Below are positions 36,811 to 45,205 of a stretch of 64,000 bases of DNA, one piece after another. The notes under the pieces are model-generated. The model was not told the DNA's origin, made no database searches, and worked only from the letters and a program-made list of their open reading frames with translations. How positions within the stretch are numbered: the stretch's first letter is position 1; each line of letters starts with the position of its first letter. The position numbers and the translations under genes were made by a program. This DNA is from Pseudomonas fulva NBRC 16637 = DSM 17717. GTDB taxonomy: Bacteria > Pseudomonadota > Gammaproteobacteria > Pseudomonadales > Pseudomonadaceae. The stretch covers positions 44,935 through 108,934 of the forward strand of contig NZ_BBIQ01000018.1 of the NCBI RefSeq assembly GCF_000730565.1, in the 5' to 3' direction.

Positions 36811-37806
36811 ATGTTCGAGGAAGACAACGCGCAGTGGGGGCTGGTGCATGCCCTGGTGCTCGATGGCAAGGGCGGGGCACGCGCCATCGCCCGAACCGAG
36901 CTGGCCGATTTGCAACTGCAACCTGAGCAAAGCCTCTGGTTGCACTGGGACCGCAGCCACCCCCAAACCCGGTCATGGCTGCTGAGCGAGAGTGGCCTTA
37001 GTGAATTCGCCTGCGAGCTGTTGCTGGAAGAGAACACTCGGCCGCGCTTGCTGCCGATGGCCGACGAGCAATTGTTGCTGTTTCTGCGTGGGGTCAACCT
37101 CAACCCTGGTGCCGAGCCTGAGGACATGGTTTCGGTGCGAATCTTCGCCCAGGCCCAGCGCGTGATTTCGCTGCGCTTGCGCCCGCTCCGGGCCAGCGAC
37201 GAAGTCCTGCTGCAACTGGAGCAGGGCAGGGGGCCGAAGACAGCTTCCGAGTTGCTGTTGCTGATGGGCGAACTGCTGACCGAGAAAGTCCAGGGTTTGG
37301 TCAGCGATCTGTCCGAATTGGTCGACCTCGAAGAAGAAAAGGTAGAGGTTGACGAGCGACACCTGCCTGATCAGGGCAGCTTGCAGCAGATCCGCCGCCG
37401 CGCGGCTGGCCTGCGACGCTTCCTGGCCCCGCAGCGCGACATCTATGCACATCTTTCACGCAGCAAGTGGAGCTGGTTTGCCGAGGTCGATGCCGATTAC
37501 TGGAACGAGCTGAACAACAGCCTGATCCGCTATCTCGAAGAGCTCGAACTGACCCGCGAACGTGCGGCATTGGTGCTTGAGAGCGAAGACCGCCGCCGCA
37601 GCGAACGGATGAACCGCACCATGTACCGGTTTGGCATCATCACCTGCATCTTTCTGCCAATGAGCTTCATCACCGGGCTGTTGGGCATCAACGTGGGTGG
37701 CATTCCTGGGGCGCAGAACCCTTACGGGTTTCTCATGGCGTGCCTGGTGGTGGTGGGGCTGGCAGCAGGGCAATGGTGGTTGTTCCGGCGCTTGCAGTGG
37801 GTATAG
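36811..37806 (+). CDS. cmaX: CmaX, CorA/ZntB-type metal transporter
   Basis: This 331-residue pentameric CorA-superfamily protein has a large soluble N-terminal funnel and two C-terminal membrane helices. The pore signature is GIN ('TGLLGINVGGIPG') rather than CorA's GMN, which places it with ZntB-like Zn2+ transporters. In pseudomonads the gene at this place is called cmaX. The ATG at 36811 is used rather than the TTG just before it. It precedes crfX-cmpX-sigX-oprF in the same direction. Confidence 0.9.
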   Translation: MFEEDNAQWGLVHALVLDGKGGARAIARTELADLQLQPEQSLWLHWDRSHPQTRSWLLSESGLSEFACELLLEENTRPRLLPMADEQLLLFLRGVNLNPGAEPEDMVSVRIFAQAQRVISLRLRPLRASDEVLLQLEQGRGPKTASELLLLMGELLTEKVQGLVSDLSELVDLEEEKVEVDERHLPDQGSLQQIRRRAAGLRRFLAPQRDIYAHLSRSKWSWFAEVDADYWNELNNSLIRYLEELELTRERAALVLESEDRRRSERMNRTMYRFGIITCIFLPMSFITGLLGINVGGIPGAQNPYGFLMACLVVVGLAAGQWWLFRRLQWV

Positions 37807-37893
37807 CCGCCAGCGCGCCAGCAGCCTGGTCGACACAAGGTGTGACCCGTCGCCAGGCCGTCTCGTCTCTTGCTGATACTACGCGAGGTGCCC

Positions 37894-38166
37894 ATGCACG
37901 ATCCGTTCGAACAATCCCTGCGTGACCTGCTCAAGGCATCCCCGTCCGGCAATGACCGCCATGACCAGGATGATGCCGCCTGCCTGGGTCGCGTGCTCAA
38001 GACCGCCAACCGTCAGGTTGGCGCCGGTGATCTGTTCAGCTTGCTTGGCCGTTGGAGCCAGGCGCTGATGATCGCCATCAACAATGGCTCGGCGCACGTC
38101 GCGCCGGTGCGCAGACATTCTTCCCGCAACGCTGCCGCTGGCAGCAAAGCTGATAAGGCCGACTGA
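37894..38166 (+). CDS. crfX: CrfX, small protein of the cmpX-sigX-oprF cluster
   Basis: This 90-residue soluble protein starts 'MHDPFEQSLRDLLKAS' and has an N-terminal acidic/polar half, a short hydrophobic patch and a basic C-terminal tail ('RRHSSRNAAAGSKADKAD'). It is recognised mostly by synteny with P. aeruginosa crfX, which sits directly before cmpX. Function is little known; it has been tied to SigX/AlgU-related envelope responses. It ends 2 bases before the cmpX start. Confidence 0.85.
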   Translation: MHDPFEQSLRDLLKASPSGNDRHDQDDAACLGRVLKTANRQVGAGDLFSLLGRWSQALMIAINNGSAHVAPVRRHSSRNAAAGSKADKAD

Positions 38167-38168
38167 AT

Positions 38169-38993
38169 ATGGAACTCGATCTCTGGACCCAGAGCCTGGT
38201 CACCGCCATGACCGCCCTATGGACCAAGGTGGCGAACTTCATCCCCAACTTGTTCGGCGCGTTGGTGGTGGTGCTGCTGGGCTTTGTGGTAGCCAAGCTG
38301 CTCGATACCTTGCTCTCCAAACTGCTGGCCAAGCTTGGCCTTGATCGCCTGATGGCCGGTACGGGTCTGACCAAGATGCTGGGCCGGGTTGGCATTCAGG
38401 TACCGATTTCTACCCTGATCGGCAAGATCGTCTACTGGTTCGTGCTGCTGATCTTCCTCGTATCGGCCGCCGAGTCGCTGGGCCTGGAGCGCGTCTCGGC
38501 CACGCTCGACATGCTGGCCTTGTACCTGCCCAAGGTGTTCGGTGCAGCGTTGATATTGCTCGCGGGCGTGCTCCTGGCGCAGGTGGCCAACGGCCTGGTG
38601 CGCGGCGCTGCCGAAGGCGTGGGGCTTGAGTACGCCGCGGGGCTTGGACGCATCGTTCAGGGCCTTGTCATCATCATCAGCATCTCAGTGGCTATCAGCC
38701 AGCTGGAGGTCAAGACCGACCTGCTCAACCATGTGATCGTTATCGGCCTGATTACCGTTGGTCTGGCCGTTGCGCTGGCCATGGGCCTGGGTAGCCGCGA
38801 GATCGCGGGTCAGATCCTGGCGGGCATCTACGTCCGCGAGCTGTTCCAGGTGGGCCAGCAGGTGCGCATTGGCGAGGTAGAAGGGCATATCGAGGAAATC
38901 GGCACGGTCAAGACGGTGATCCTCACCGACGATGACGAGCTGGTTTCCCTGTCCAACCGAGAATTGCTTGAGCAGCGGGTCAATAGCCGCTGA
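38169..38993 (+). CDS. cmpX: CmpX, mechanosensitive-channel-like membrane protein
   Basis: This 274-residue inner-membrane protein has several hydrophobic helices ('FGALVVVLLGFVVAKLLDTLL', 'IVYWFVLLIFLVSAAESLGL', 'VFGAALILLAGVLLAQVANGLV', 'HVIVIGLITVGLAVALAMGLG') followed by a small beta domain ('QVRIGEVEGHIEEIGTVKTVI') like the MscS core. CmpX affects SigX activity and membrane stress responses in P. aeruginosa. It probably shares a message with crfX; sigX follows 90 bases later. Confidence 0.92.
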   Translation: MELDLWTQSLVTAMTALWTKVANFIPNLFGALVVVLLGFVVAKLLDTLLSKLLAKLGLDRLMAGTGLTKMLGRVGIQVPISTLIGKIVYWFVLLIFLVSAAESLGLERVSATLDMLALYLPKVFGAALILLAGVLLAQVANGLVRGAAEGVGLEYAAGLGRIVQGLVIIISISVAISQLEVKTDLLNHVIVIGLITVGLAVALAMGLGSREIAGQILAGIYVRELFQVGQQVRIGEVEGHIEEIGTVKTVILTDDDELVSLSNRELLEQRVNSR

Positions 38994-39083
38994 CCGCACA
39001 AAGCTGTTAATGTATGCCGCCGCAAAAACCGACCCTCCTGGGCGTTTGCGGCGACATTGACCTGACTGTCGGCCAGATTCGTT

Positions 39084-39674
39084 TTGAATAAAGTCCCCAC
39101 GCCGCCCATGCGCTACGACCCCCGCGAACTCACCGACGAAGAGTTGGTGGCGCGCTCGCATGAGGAGCTGTATCACGTGACCCGCGCGTATGAGGAGCTC
39201 ATGCGTCGCTATCAGCGAACCCTGTTCAACGTATGTGCACGTTATTTGGGGAACGACCGGGACGCGGATGATGTCTGTCAGGAAGTCATGTTGAAAGTGC
39301 TCTATGGTCTCAAGAATTTCGAGGGAAAATCCAAATTCAAGACCTGGCTTTACAGCATCACCTACAATGAATGCATCACCCAGTACCGCAAGGAGCGCCG
39401 CAAGCGCAGGTTGATGGATGCCTTGAGCCTGGACCCTGTTGAAGAGGCGTCCGAGGACAAGGCCCCAAAGGCCGAAGAAAAGGGCGGGCTGGACAAGTGG
39501 CTGGTCCATGTGAACCCGATCGATCGGGAAATCCTGGTGCTGCGATTCGTCGCCGAGCTGGAGTTCCAGGAGATCGCGGATATCATGCACATGGGGCTCA
39601 GCGCGACGAAAATGCGATACAAGCGTGCGCTTGACAAGCTTCGGGAGAAATTTGCCGGTCTGGATGAAACTTAA
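39084..39674 (+). CDS. sigX: SigX, ECF sigma factor
   Basis: SigX is the extracytoplasmic-function sigma factor that drives oprF and genes of membrane lipid metabolism in pseudomonads. The 196-residue protein has region 2 ('RRYQRTLFNVCARYLGNDRDADDVCQEVMLKVL', 'FKTWLYSITYNECI') and region 4 ('PIDREILVLRFVAELEFQEIADIMHMGLSATKMRYKRALDKLREKF'). There is no adjacent anti-sigma gene, as usual for SigX; CmpX upstream is implicated in its control. The TTG at 39084 gives the family length of 196; an ATG at 39108 would remove eight residues. Confidence 0.94.
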   Translation: MNKVPTPPMRYDPRELTDEELVARSHEELYHVTRAYEELMRRYQRTLFNVCARYLGNDRDADDVCQEVMLKVLYGLKNFEGKSKFKTWLYSITYNECITQYRKERRKRRLMDALSLDPVEEASEDKAPKAEEKGGLDKWLVHVNPIDREILVLRFVAELEFQEIADIMHMGLSATKMRYKRALDKLREKFAGLDET

Positions 39675-39700
39675 CGACCAGCAAATATCTCTAACGAACC

Positions 39701-39766
39701 GGCGAGTTCTGCTAGACTCGCCGACGAGTTGTCCCCCCGGTTTTGGTGGGACTGCTTAACTATCAC
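39701..39766 (+). promoter_or_regulatory. sigX-oprF intergenic region with hairpins
   Basis: GGCGAGT/ACTCGCC forms a 7-bp stem (39701-39722). A second weak stem GTCCC/GGGAC follows around 39731-39752. The region precedes the oprF start and, by family knowledge, should contain oprF promoter elements. I cannot assign exact -35/-10 boxes. Confidence 0.4.
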
Positions 39767-39784
39767 CAGATGGGGATTTAACGG

Positions 39785-40822
39785 ATGAAACTGAAAAACA
39801 CCTTGGGCTTGGCCATTGGTTCGCTCGTAGCCGCCACCTCGATTGGCGCTATGGCACAAGGCCAAGGCGCCGTCGAAACTGAAATCTTCTACAAGAAAGA
39901 ATTCTTCGACAGCCAGCGCGACTTCAAAAACGACGGTAACCTGTTCGGCGGCTCCATCGGTTACTTCCTGACCGACGACGTTGAACTGCGTCTGGGCTAC
40001 GACGAAGTCCACAACGCTCGTGGCGACGACGGCAAGAACATCAAGGGCTCCAACACCGCCCTGGACGCCGTTTACCACTTCAACAACCCGTACGACGCCA
40101 TCCGTCCGTACGTTTCCGCTGGTTTCTCGCACCAGTCGATCGGCCAGACCGGCCGTGGTGGTCGTAACCACTCCACCTTCGCCAACGTTGGCGCTGGCGC
40201 CAAGTGGTACATCACTGACATGTTCTACGCCCGTGCCGGCGTAGAAGCTCAGTACAACATCGACCAGGGCGACACCGAGTGGGCTCCAAGCGTTGGTGTT
40301 GGTCTGAACTTCGGCGGTAGCCCGAAGAACCAGGCTGCTCCTGCACCTGCTCCAGTTGCTGAAGTCTGCTCCGACTCCGACAACGACGGCGTTTGCGACA
40401 ACGTCGACAAGTGCCCAGACACCCCGGCCAACGTCACTGTTGACGCCGACGGCTGCCCGGCTGTTGCCGAAGTCGTTCGCGTTGAGCTGGACGTCAAGTT
40501 CGACTTCGACAAGTCGGTCGTCAAGCCTAACAGCTACGGCGACATCAAGAACCTGGCTGACTTCATGAAGCAGTACCCACAGACCACCACCGTGGTTGAA
40601 GGTCACACTGACTCCGTAGGTCCAGACGCTTACAACCAGAAGCTGTCCGAGCGTCGTGCCAACGCTGTCAAGCAGGTCCTGACCCAGCAGTACGGCGTAG
40701 AATCCAGCCGTGTTGACTCGGTTGGCTACGGCGAAACCCGTCCGGTTGCCGACAACGCCACCGAAGAAGGCCGTGCTATCAACCGTCGCGTTGAAGCTCA
40801 GGTAGAAGCCCAGGCCAAGTAA
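39785..40822 (+). CDS. oprF: OprF, major outer-membrane porin
   Basis: OprF is the major porin and peptidoglycan-linking protein of pseudomonads. The 345-residue precursor has a signal peptide cleaved after AMA (residue 24), an eight-stranded N-terminal barrel, and a Pro/Ala hinge ('QAAPAPAPVAEV'). Next comes a cysteine-containing calcium-like linker with C195, C204, C210 and C224 ('SDNDGVCDNVDKCPDTP'), then the OmpA-like peptidoglycan-binding domain ('VVEGHTDSVGPDAYNQKLSERRA'). Codon use is visibly biased to a few optimal codons, as expected for a highly expressed gene. SigX is encoded just upstream; a strong terminator follows. Confidence 0.98.
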   Translation: MKLKNTLGLAIGSLVAATSIGAMAQGQGAVETEIFYKKEFFDSQRDFKNDGNLFGGSIGYFLTDDVELRLGYDEVHNARGDDGKNIKGSNTALDAVYHFNNPYDAIRPYVSAGFSHQSIGQTGRGGRNHSTFANVGAGAKWYITDMFYARAGVEAQYNIDQGDTEWAPSVGVGLNFGGSPKNQAAPAPAPVAEVCSDSDNDGVCDNVDKCPDTPANVTVDADGCPAVAEVVRVELDVKFDFDKSVVKPNSYGDIKNLADFMKQYPQTTTVVEGHTDSVGPDAYNQKLSERRANAVKQVLTQQYGVESSRVDSVGYGETRPVADNATEEGRAINRRVEAQVEAQAK

Positions 40823-40840
40823 TTGGTTTGAAGCTTCATG

Positions 40841-40866
40841 AAAAACCCGGCCTCGGCCGGGTTTTT
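40841..40866 (+). terminator. Rho-independent terminator after oprF
   Basis: CCCGGCC/GGCCGGG with a 2-base loop is flanked by AAAAA and TTTTT, 19 bases after the oprF stop. The symmetric A and T runs allow termination in both directions. Confidence 0.93.
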
Positions 40867-40889
40867 CTTTGCCTGCATGACAGCATGTG

Positions 40890-40950
40890 ATGTCTAGCAG
40901 GCAAGCACTGGTGTAAGGCCCAGCCAAGGCAGTGCTTGCCTGCTAGACAT
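40890..40950. repeat. Perfect 20-bp inverted repeat with 21-base spacer
   Basis: ATGTCTAGCAGGCAAGCACT at 40890-40909 is repeated as its exact complement at 40931-40950. It follows the oprF terminator by 23 bases and precedes pyrD. It has no T-run, does not look like an insertion-sequence end with a coding cargo, and is not needed as a second terminator. Function is unknown. Confidence 0.9.
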
Positions 40951-41035
40951 TTGTCTGTACGTTCATCTGCCCAGGCAGCCCTCCGCAGAAAACCTGCAGG
41001 CCAACATCGGGCTGTCCTGTGCCGTTGGTGATAGC

Positions 41036-41041
41036 TATAAT
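41036..41041 (+). promoter_or_regulatory. Probable -10 box for pyrD
   Basis: A perfect TATAAT lies 33 bases upstream of the pyrD ATG. The -35 position (about 41013-41018, TGTCCT) is poor, so this is a partial sigma-70 promoter call. Confidence 0.45.
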
Positions 41042-41074
41042 CGCCCCCTCACTCACCCCGAGTCTTGCCTGCCC

Positions 41075-42100
41075 ATGTATACCCTGGCCCGCCAGCTGCT
41101 GTTCAAACTGTCACCGGAAACTTCTCATGATCTATCGCTGGACCTGATCGGTGCCGGCGGCCGGCTTGGCTTGAACGGCAAGCTGTGCAAGCGCCCGGCC
41201 TCATTGCCTGTCAAGGTCATGGGCCTGGATTTCGCCAACCCGGTAGGTCTGGCGGCTGGCTTGGACAAGAACGGTACGGCCATCGACGGCTTCGCCCAGC
41301 TGGGCTTCGGTTTCGTCGAGATCGGCACTGTCACGCCTCGCCCGCAACCTGGCAACCCCAAACCTCGACTGTTCCGCTTGCCAGAGGCAACTGCCATCAT
41401 CAACCGCATGGGTTTCAATAACCTTGGGGTTGATCATCTGCTGGGCCGTGTACGCGCTGCCCGTTACAAGGGCGTGCTGGGTATCAATATTGGCAAGAAC
41501 TTCGACACGCCAGTCGAGCGCGCGGTGGACGATTACCTGATCTGCCTGGACAAGGTCTACAGCGCGGCCAGCTACGTCACTGTCAATGTCAGCTCACCCA
41601 ACACACCGGGGCTGCGCAGCCTGCAGTTCGGGGATTCGCTCAAGCAATTGCTCGATGCCTTGGCGGAACGTCGGGCACAGCTGAGCGCCCGTCATGGCCG
41701 GCATGTGCCCTTGGCCATCAAGATTGCCCCTGACATGAGCGATGAAGAAACGGCGCTGGTGGCCGCTGCGCTTGTCGAGTCAGGCATGGACGCGGTCATC
41801 GCGACCAATACCACGCTCGGGCGCGAAGGCGTGGAGGCCCTGCCGTATGGCGGTGAAGCAGGCGGGCTCTCAGGTGCCCCCGTACGCCAGAAGAGCACAC
41901 GTATCGTTCAAGTGTTGGCCGGTGAGATGGGCGGCAAGCTGCCAATCATTGCCGCAGGGGGCATCACGGAAGGAAAACATGCGGCCGAGAAGATCGCCGC
42001 CGGTGCGAGCCTGGTGCAGATCTACTCGGGCTTCATCTATAAAGGGCCGGCGCTCATTCGAGAAGCCGTGGACGCCATCGCCGCCATGCCCAAGCGGTAA
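41075..42100 (+). CDS. pyrD: Dihydroorotate dehydrogenase, quinone-linked (class 2)
   Basis: PyrD oxidises dihydroorotate to orotate and passes electrons to quinones at the inner membrane, the fourth step of pyrimidine synthesis. The 341-residue protein has the class 2 N-terminal membrane-associating helices ('YTLARQLLFKLSPETSHDLSLDLI'), FMN-binding 'GLAAGLDKNG', the catalytic serine region 'TVNVSSPNTPGLR', and 'IIAAGGITEGKHAAEKIAAGASLVQIYSGF'. It is transcribed alone and converges on rmf. Confidence 0.97.
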   Translation: MYTLARQLLFKLSPETSHDLSLDLIGAGGRLGLNGKLCKRPASLPVKVMGLDFANPVGLAAGLDKNGTAIDGFAQLGFGFVEIGTVTPRPQPGNPKPRLFRLPEATAIINRMGFNNLGVDHLLGRVRAARYKGVLGINIGKNFDTPVERAVDDYLICLDKVYSAASYVTVNVSSPNTPGLRSLQFGDSLKQLLDALAERRAQLSARHGRHVPLAIKIAPDMSDEETALVAAALVESGMDAVIATNTTLGREGVEALPYGGEAGGLSGAPVRQKSTRIVQVLAGEMGGKLPIIAAGGITEGKHAAEKIAAGASLVQIYSGFIYKGPALIREAVDAIAAMPKR

Positions 42101-42110
42101 GCTTGCCCGC

Positions 42111-42136
42111 AAAAAAAGGGCCCCATGAAGGGGCCC
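42111..42136 (-). terminator. Terminator for rmf (leftward)
   Basis: GGGCCCC/GGGGCCC with a 5-base loop has seven As on its left, which read as a U-run on the minus strand. It therefore terminates rmf transcripts. On the plus strand it gives only a weak stop for pyrD. Confidence 0.85.
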
Positions 42137-42196
42137 TTGGGCCTCAGCCCGCCGCCCTGGTGGGGCGTGCCTGGTAAATCGCGTGAATGTCCTCTA

Positions 42197-42412
42197 TCAG
42201 CCTACGGCGTGATTTTCGTTGAGCCTGTGGATACCGGCGGTGCCAGTCATACCGTCCCAGTTGTCACCACGGCCCTCCCGCCAGCCGTTGATCCAGGCTT
42301 GACGAACAGATGGCAGGGTAAAGGGGCAAAGCTCCCGGGATTTGCCGGTGACTCCATATTGGTAGCCACGTGAAAATGCTCTTTCCAACGGATCACGCTT
42401 AAGTCTTCTCAT
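42197..42412 (-). CDS. rmf: Ribosome modulation factor
   Basis: RMF dimerises 70S ribosomes into inactive 100S particles in stationary phase. The 71-residue basic protein has the family core 'RDPLERAFSRGYQYGVTGKSRELCPFTLPSVRQAWINGWREGRGDNWDG'. It has its own terminator. The 5' region carries two adjacent hairpins about 40-70 bases upstream of the ATG, which might affect message stability. Confidence 0.95.
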   Translation of the reverse strand: MRRLKRDPLERAFSRGYQYGVTGKSRELCPFTLPSVRQAWINGWREGRGDNWDGMTGTAGIHRLNENHAVG

Positions 42413-42969
42413 AGGGTGTTGCCCTCACTTGTTGACTGTAATGTCCCGTCGGCCTCATGGAGGCCGGGCAGAATCGTTCTGCCGGTATGGGCTCGCTGCC
42501 GGCGTCGCGAGCCTGAAGTGCCGCTTCGTTGCGATGCGGCCTGTGCTCAGTTCTAACCAATGCAGGTGACGGTGGGAATGATCGATTTGTCATAAGCACG
42601 TAACCTTTCCAAGGGTCAGGGGATAAGTAAATAAATGCGACTCATCCTTATTCCCGCCGCAGCCCCGCAGGATCGGGGGTTAGCCGAAGTTTGACGCCAT
42701 TTTGCCATCGCCTCTGTGAGGCATTTGAAATACCTCGAAATGCGACGAAGGGTCACCTAGGCCCCGGTATCGCGAGAATGTATGTACTGCTCGATGATCT
42801 AAGCTGTTTGTGCCGTCAGGCATGGATGGGTAAGTCGGGCGGCCCGGTCATCGCTCTTGCGTAAGGGGAGCGTGGCCACTTGCACACCTGTCGGAAAAGG
42901 GTGCAGGTAAACAGGGCGTCGCGATGCGTCGCAGCGCCAGTCTAATAGCCCTACTGTGCTGGATAACTC
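42413..42969. other. Hairpin-rich interval between rmf and rlmKL (557 bp)
   Basis: No protein gene is convincing. Several short stems are visible: CGGCCTC/GAGGCCG (42450-42466), GGCAGAA/TTCTGCC with a 3-base loop (42467-42483), CCCCG/CGGGG (42663-42678) and GCCTC/GAGGC (42710-42722). It must hold promoters for rmf (leftward) and rlmKL (rightward) and has room for a small RNA, but none with a clear terminator is seen. Confidence 0.5.
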
Positions 42970-45162
42970 ATGTCGGACCGTTTCGAACTCTACCTCACTT
43001 GTCCCAAAGGCCTTGAAAGCCTGCTTGCAGAAGAGGCCCGCAGCCTTGGCCTGGATGAGGTGCGTGAACACACCTCGGCTATTCGCGGGGCTGCCGACAT
43101 GGAGACAGCCTACCGTCTGTGCCTGTGGTCCAGGTTGGCAAACCGCGTATTGCTGGTGCTCAAGCGGTTTTCCATGAAAAACGCCGACGACCTGTATGAC
43201 GGTGTCAATGCCGTGGAGTGGGCTGACCACTTGGCCGCTGATGGCACCCTGGCCGTTGAGTTCAGCGGTCATGGGTCAGGGATCGACAATACTCATTTCG
43301 GCGCTCTCAAGGTCAAGGACGCCATTGTCGACAAACTGCGCAACCGTGAAGGCCTACGCCCGTCGGTGGAGAAGATCGACCCGGATGTGCGCGTGCACCT
43401 GCGCCTTGACCGGGGTGAGGCGATCCTGTCGCTGGACCTCTCCGGTCACAGCCTTCATCAGCGTGGTTATCGCCTGCAGCAAGGTGCAGCACCGCTCAAG
43501 GAAAACCTCGCTGCCGCCGTGTTGATTCGTTCCGGCTGGCCACGCATCGCTGCCCAGGGCGGCGCACTGGCCGACCCCATGTGTGGTGTCGGCACATTCC
43601 TGGTCGAGGCGGCAATGATCGCCGCGGACATCGCCCCCAACCTCAAGCGTGAGCGTTGGGGCTTCACGGCGTGGCTGGGCCATGTGCCTGCGCTCTGGCG
43701 CAAGGTGCATGATCAGGCGCAGGCGCGGGCTGAAGCTGGCCTGGCCAAACCTGCGTTGTGGATCCGCGGCTATGAAGCCGATCCTCGCTTGATACAACCA
43801 GGGCGTAACAACGTCGAACGCGCAGGCCTGAGCGATTGGGTGAAGATCTATCAGGGTGAAGTGAGTACATTCGAGCCGCGCCCGGACCAGAACCAGAAAG
43901 GCTTGGTCATCAGCAACCCACCCTACGGGGAGCGTCTGGGTGACGAAGCCAGCCTGCTTTACCTTTACCAGAACCTTGGCGAACGCCTGCGTCAGGCATG
44001 CATGGGTTGGGAAGCCGCCGTCTTTACGGGCGCTGCGCAACTGGGCAAGCGCATGGGCCTGCGCAGCCACAAGCAGTACGCATTCTGGAACGGTGCACTG
44101 CCCTGCAAGTTGTTGCTGTTCAAGGTCCAGCCGGACCAGTTCGTGACCGGCGAGCGCCGGACCGAACCGGCTGAAGCCCTGCAAGCCCACCAGCCAGCGC
44201 AGGTGGCCAGCCAGCCTGCTCGCCTGTCCGAGGGTGCGCAGATGTTCGCCAACCGCCTGCAGAAAAACCTTCGGCAGCTGGGCAAGTGGGCTCGCCGCGA
44301 ACAGGTCAGCTGCTATCGACTGTACGATGCGGATATGCCCGAGTATGCCCTGGCTGTAGACATGTATCAGGACTGGGTGCACGTGCAGGAATACGCCGCG
44401 CCGCGTTCGATCGATCCCGACAAGGCACAAGCGCGCCTGCTCGACGCGCTGGCGGCGATCCCCCAGGCCCTTGGTATTTCGCCACAACGCGTGGTGCTCA
44501 AGCGCCGGGAGCGTCAAAGCGGAACCCGCCAGTACGAGCGCCAGGCCACGGAAGGTCGCTTTCAGGAAGTGTCGGAAGCGGGGGTCAAGCTGCTGGTCAA
44601 CCTGACCGACTACCTCGATACCGGCCTGTTCCTGGACCATCGGCCGATGCGCTTACGCATTCAGCGTGAGGCGGCCGGCAAGCGCTTCCTGAACCTGTTC
44701 TGCTATACCGCGACGGCTACCGTGCATGCAGCCAAGGGCGGGGCGCGCAGCACCACCAGCGTCGACCTGTCGAAAACCTACCTGGACTGGGCGCGGCGCA
44801 ACCTGGCGCTCAACGGCTTTTCAGAGCGCAATCGTCTGGAACAAGGGGATGTCATGACGTGGTTGGAGGCCGAGCGTGAAAGCTACGACCTGATCTTCAT
44901 CGATCCGCCCACGTTCTCCAACTCCAAGCGCATGGAAGGTGTGTTCGACGTTCAGCGCGACCACGTTCAGTTGCTGGACTTGGCGATGGCGCGGCTGGCC
45001 CCGGGTGGTGTGCTGTATTTCTCCAACAACTTCCGCAAGTTCCAGCTCGACGAGCACCTGTCTGCTCGTTACGCCGTGGAAGAGATCACCGCCCAGACGC
45101 TTGACCCGGACTTCGCCCGCAACAACCGCATCCATCGCGCCTGGAAGCTGCAGTTGCGGTGA
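42970..45162 (+). CDS. rlmKL: Bifunctional 23S rRNA methyltransferase RlmKL
   Basis: RlmKL modifies 23S rRNA: the N-terminal half makes m2G2445 (RlmL) and the C-terminal half m7G2069 (RlmK), E. coli numbering. The 730-residue fused form is the usual proteobacterial one. An N-terminal THUMP region is followed by the first methyltransferase ('LADPMCGVGTFLVEAAMIA', catalytic 'LVISNPPYGERLGDE'). The second has 'RFLNLFCYTATATVHAAKGGARSTTSVDLS' and 'YDLIFIDPPTFSNSKRM'. A GGAT sits 6 bases before the ATG. It converges on dacB. Confidence 0.96.
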   Translation: MSDRFELYLTCPKGLESLLAEEARSLGLDEVREHTSAIRGAADMETAYRLCLWSRLANRVLLVLKRFSMKNADDLYDGVNAVEWADHLAADGTLAVEFSGHGSGIDNTHFGALKVKDAIVDKLRNREGLRPSVEKIDPDVRVHLRLDRGEAILSLDLSGHSLHQRGYRLQQGAAPLKENLAAAVLIRSGWPRIAAQGGALADPMCGVGTFLVEAAMIAADIAPNLKRERWGFTAWLGHVPALWRKVHDQAQARAEAGLAKPALWIRGYEADPRLIQPGRNNVERAGLSDWVKIYQGEVSTFEPRPDQNQKGLVISNPPYGERLGDEASLLYLYQNLGERLRQACMGWEAAVFTGAAQLGKRMGLRSHKQYAFWNGALPCKLLLFKVQPDQFVTGERRTEPAEALQAHQPAQVASQPARLSEGAQMFANRLQKNLRQLGKWARREQVSCYRLYDADMPEYALAVDMYQDWVHVQEYAAPRSIDPDKAQARLLDALAAIPQALGISPQRVVLKRRERQSGTRQYERQATEGRFQEVSEAGVKLLVNLTDYLDTGLFLDHRPMRLRIQREAAGKRFLNLFCYTATATVHAAKGGARSTTSVDLSKTYLDWARRNLALNGFSERNRLEQGDVMTWLEAERESYDLIFIDPPTFSNSKRMEGVFDVQRDHVQLLDLAMARLAPGGVLYFSNNFRKFQLDEHLSARYAVEEITAQTLDPDFARNNRIHRAWKLQLR

Positions 45163-45172
45163 TGCGCCGACG

Positions 45173-45196
45173 CCTGTGCCCTTGCGGGGGCACAGG
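45173..45196. terminator. Hairpin between convergent rlmKL and dacB
   Basis: CCTGTGCCC/GGGCACAGG is a perfect 9-bp stem with a 6-base loop, 10 bases after the rlmKL stop and just before the dacB stop. There is no T-run, so it is a weak bidirectional terminator at best. Confidence 0.55.
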
Positions 45197-45205
45197 CCAT
45201 GCAGG

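Noticed and set aside
39671..40927. 418-residue open frame antisense to oprF
   Set aside because: Caused by the strong codon bias of oprF; spans its terminator and has no start signal.
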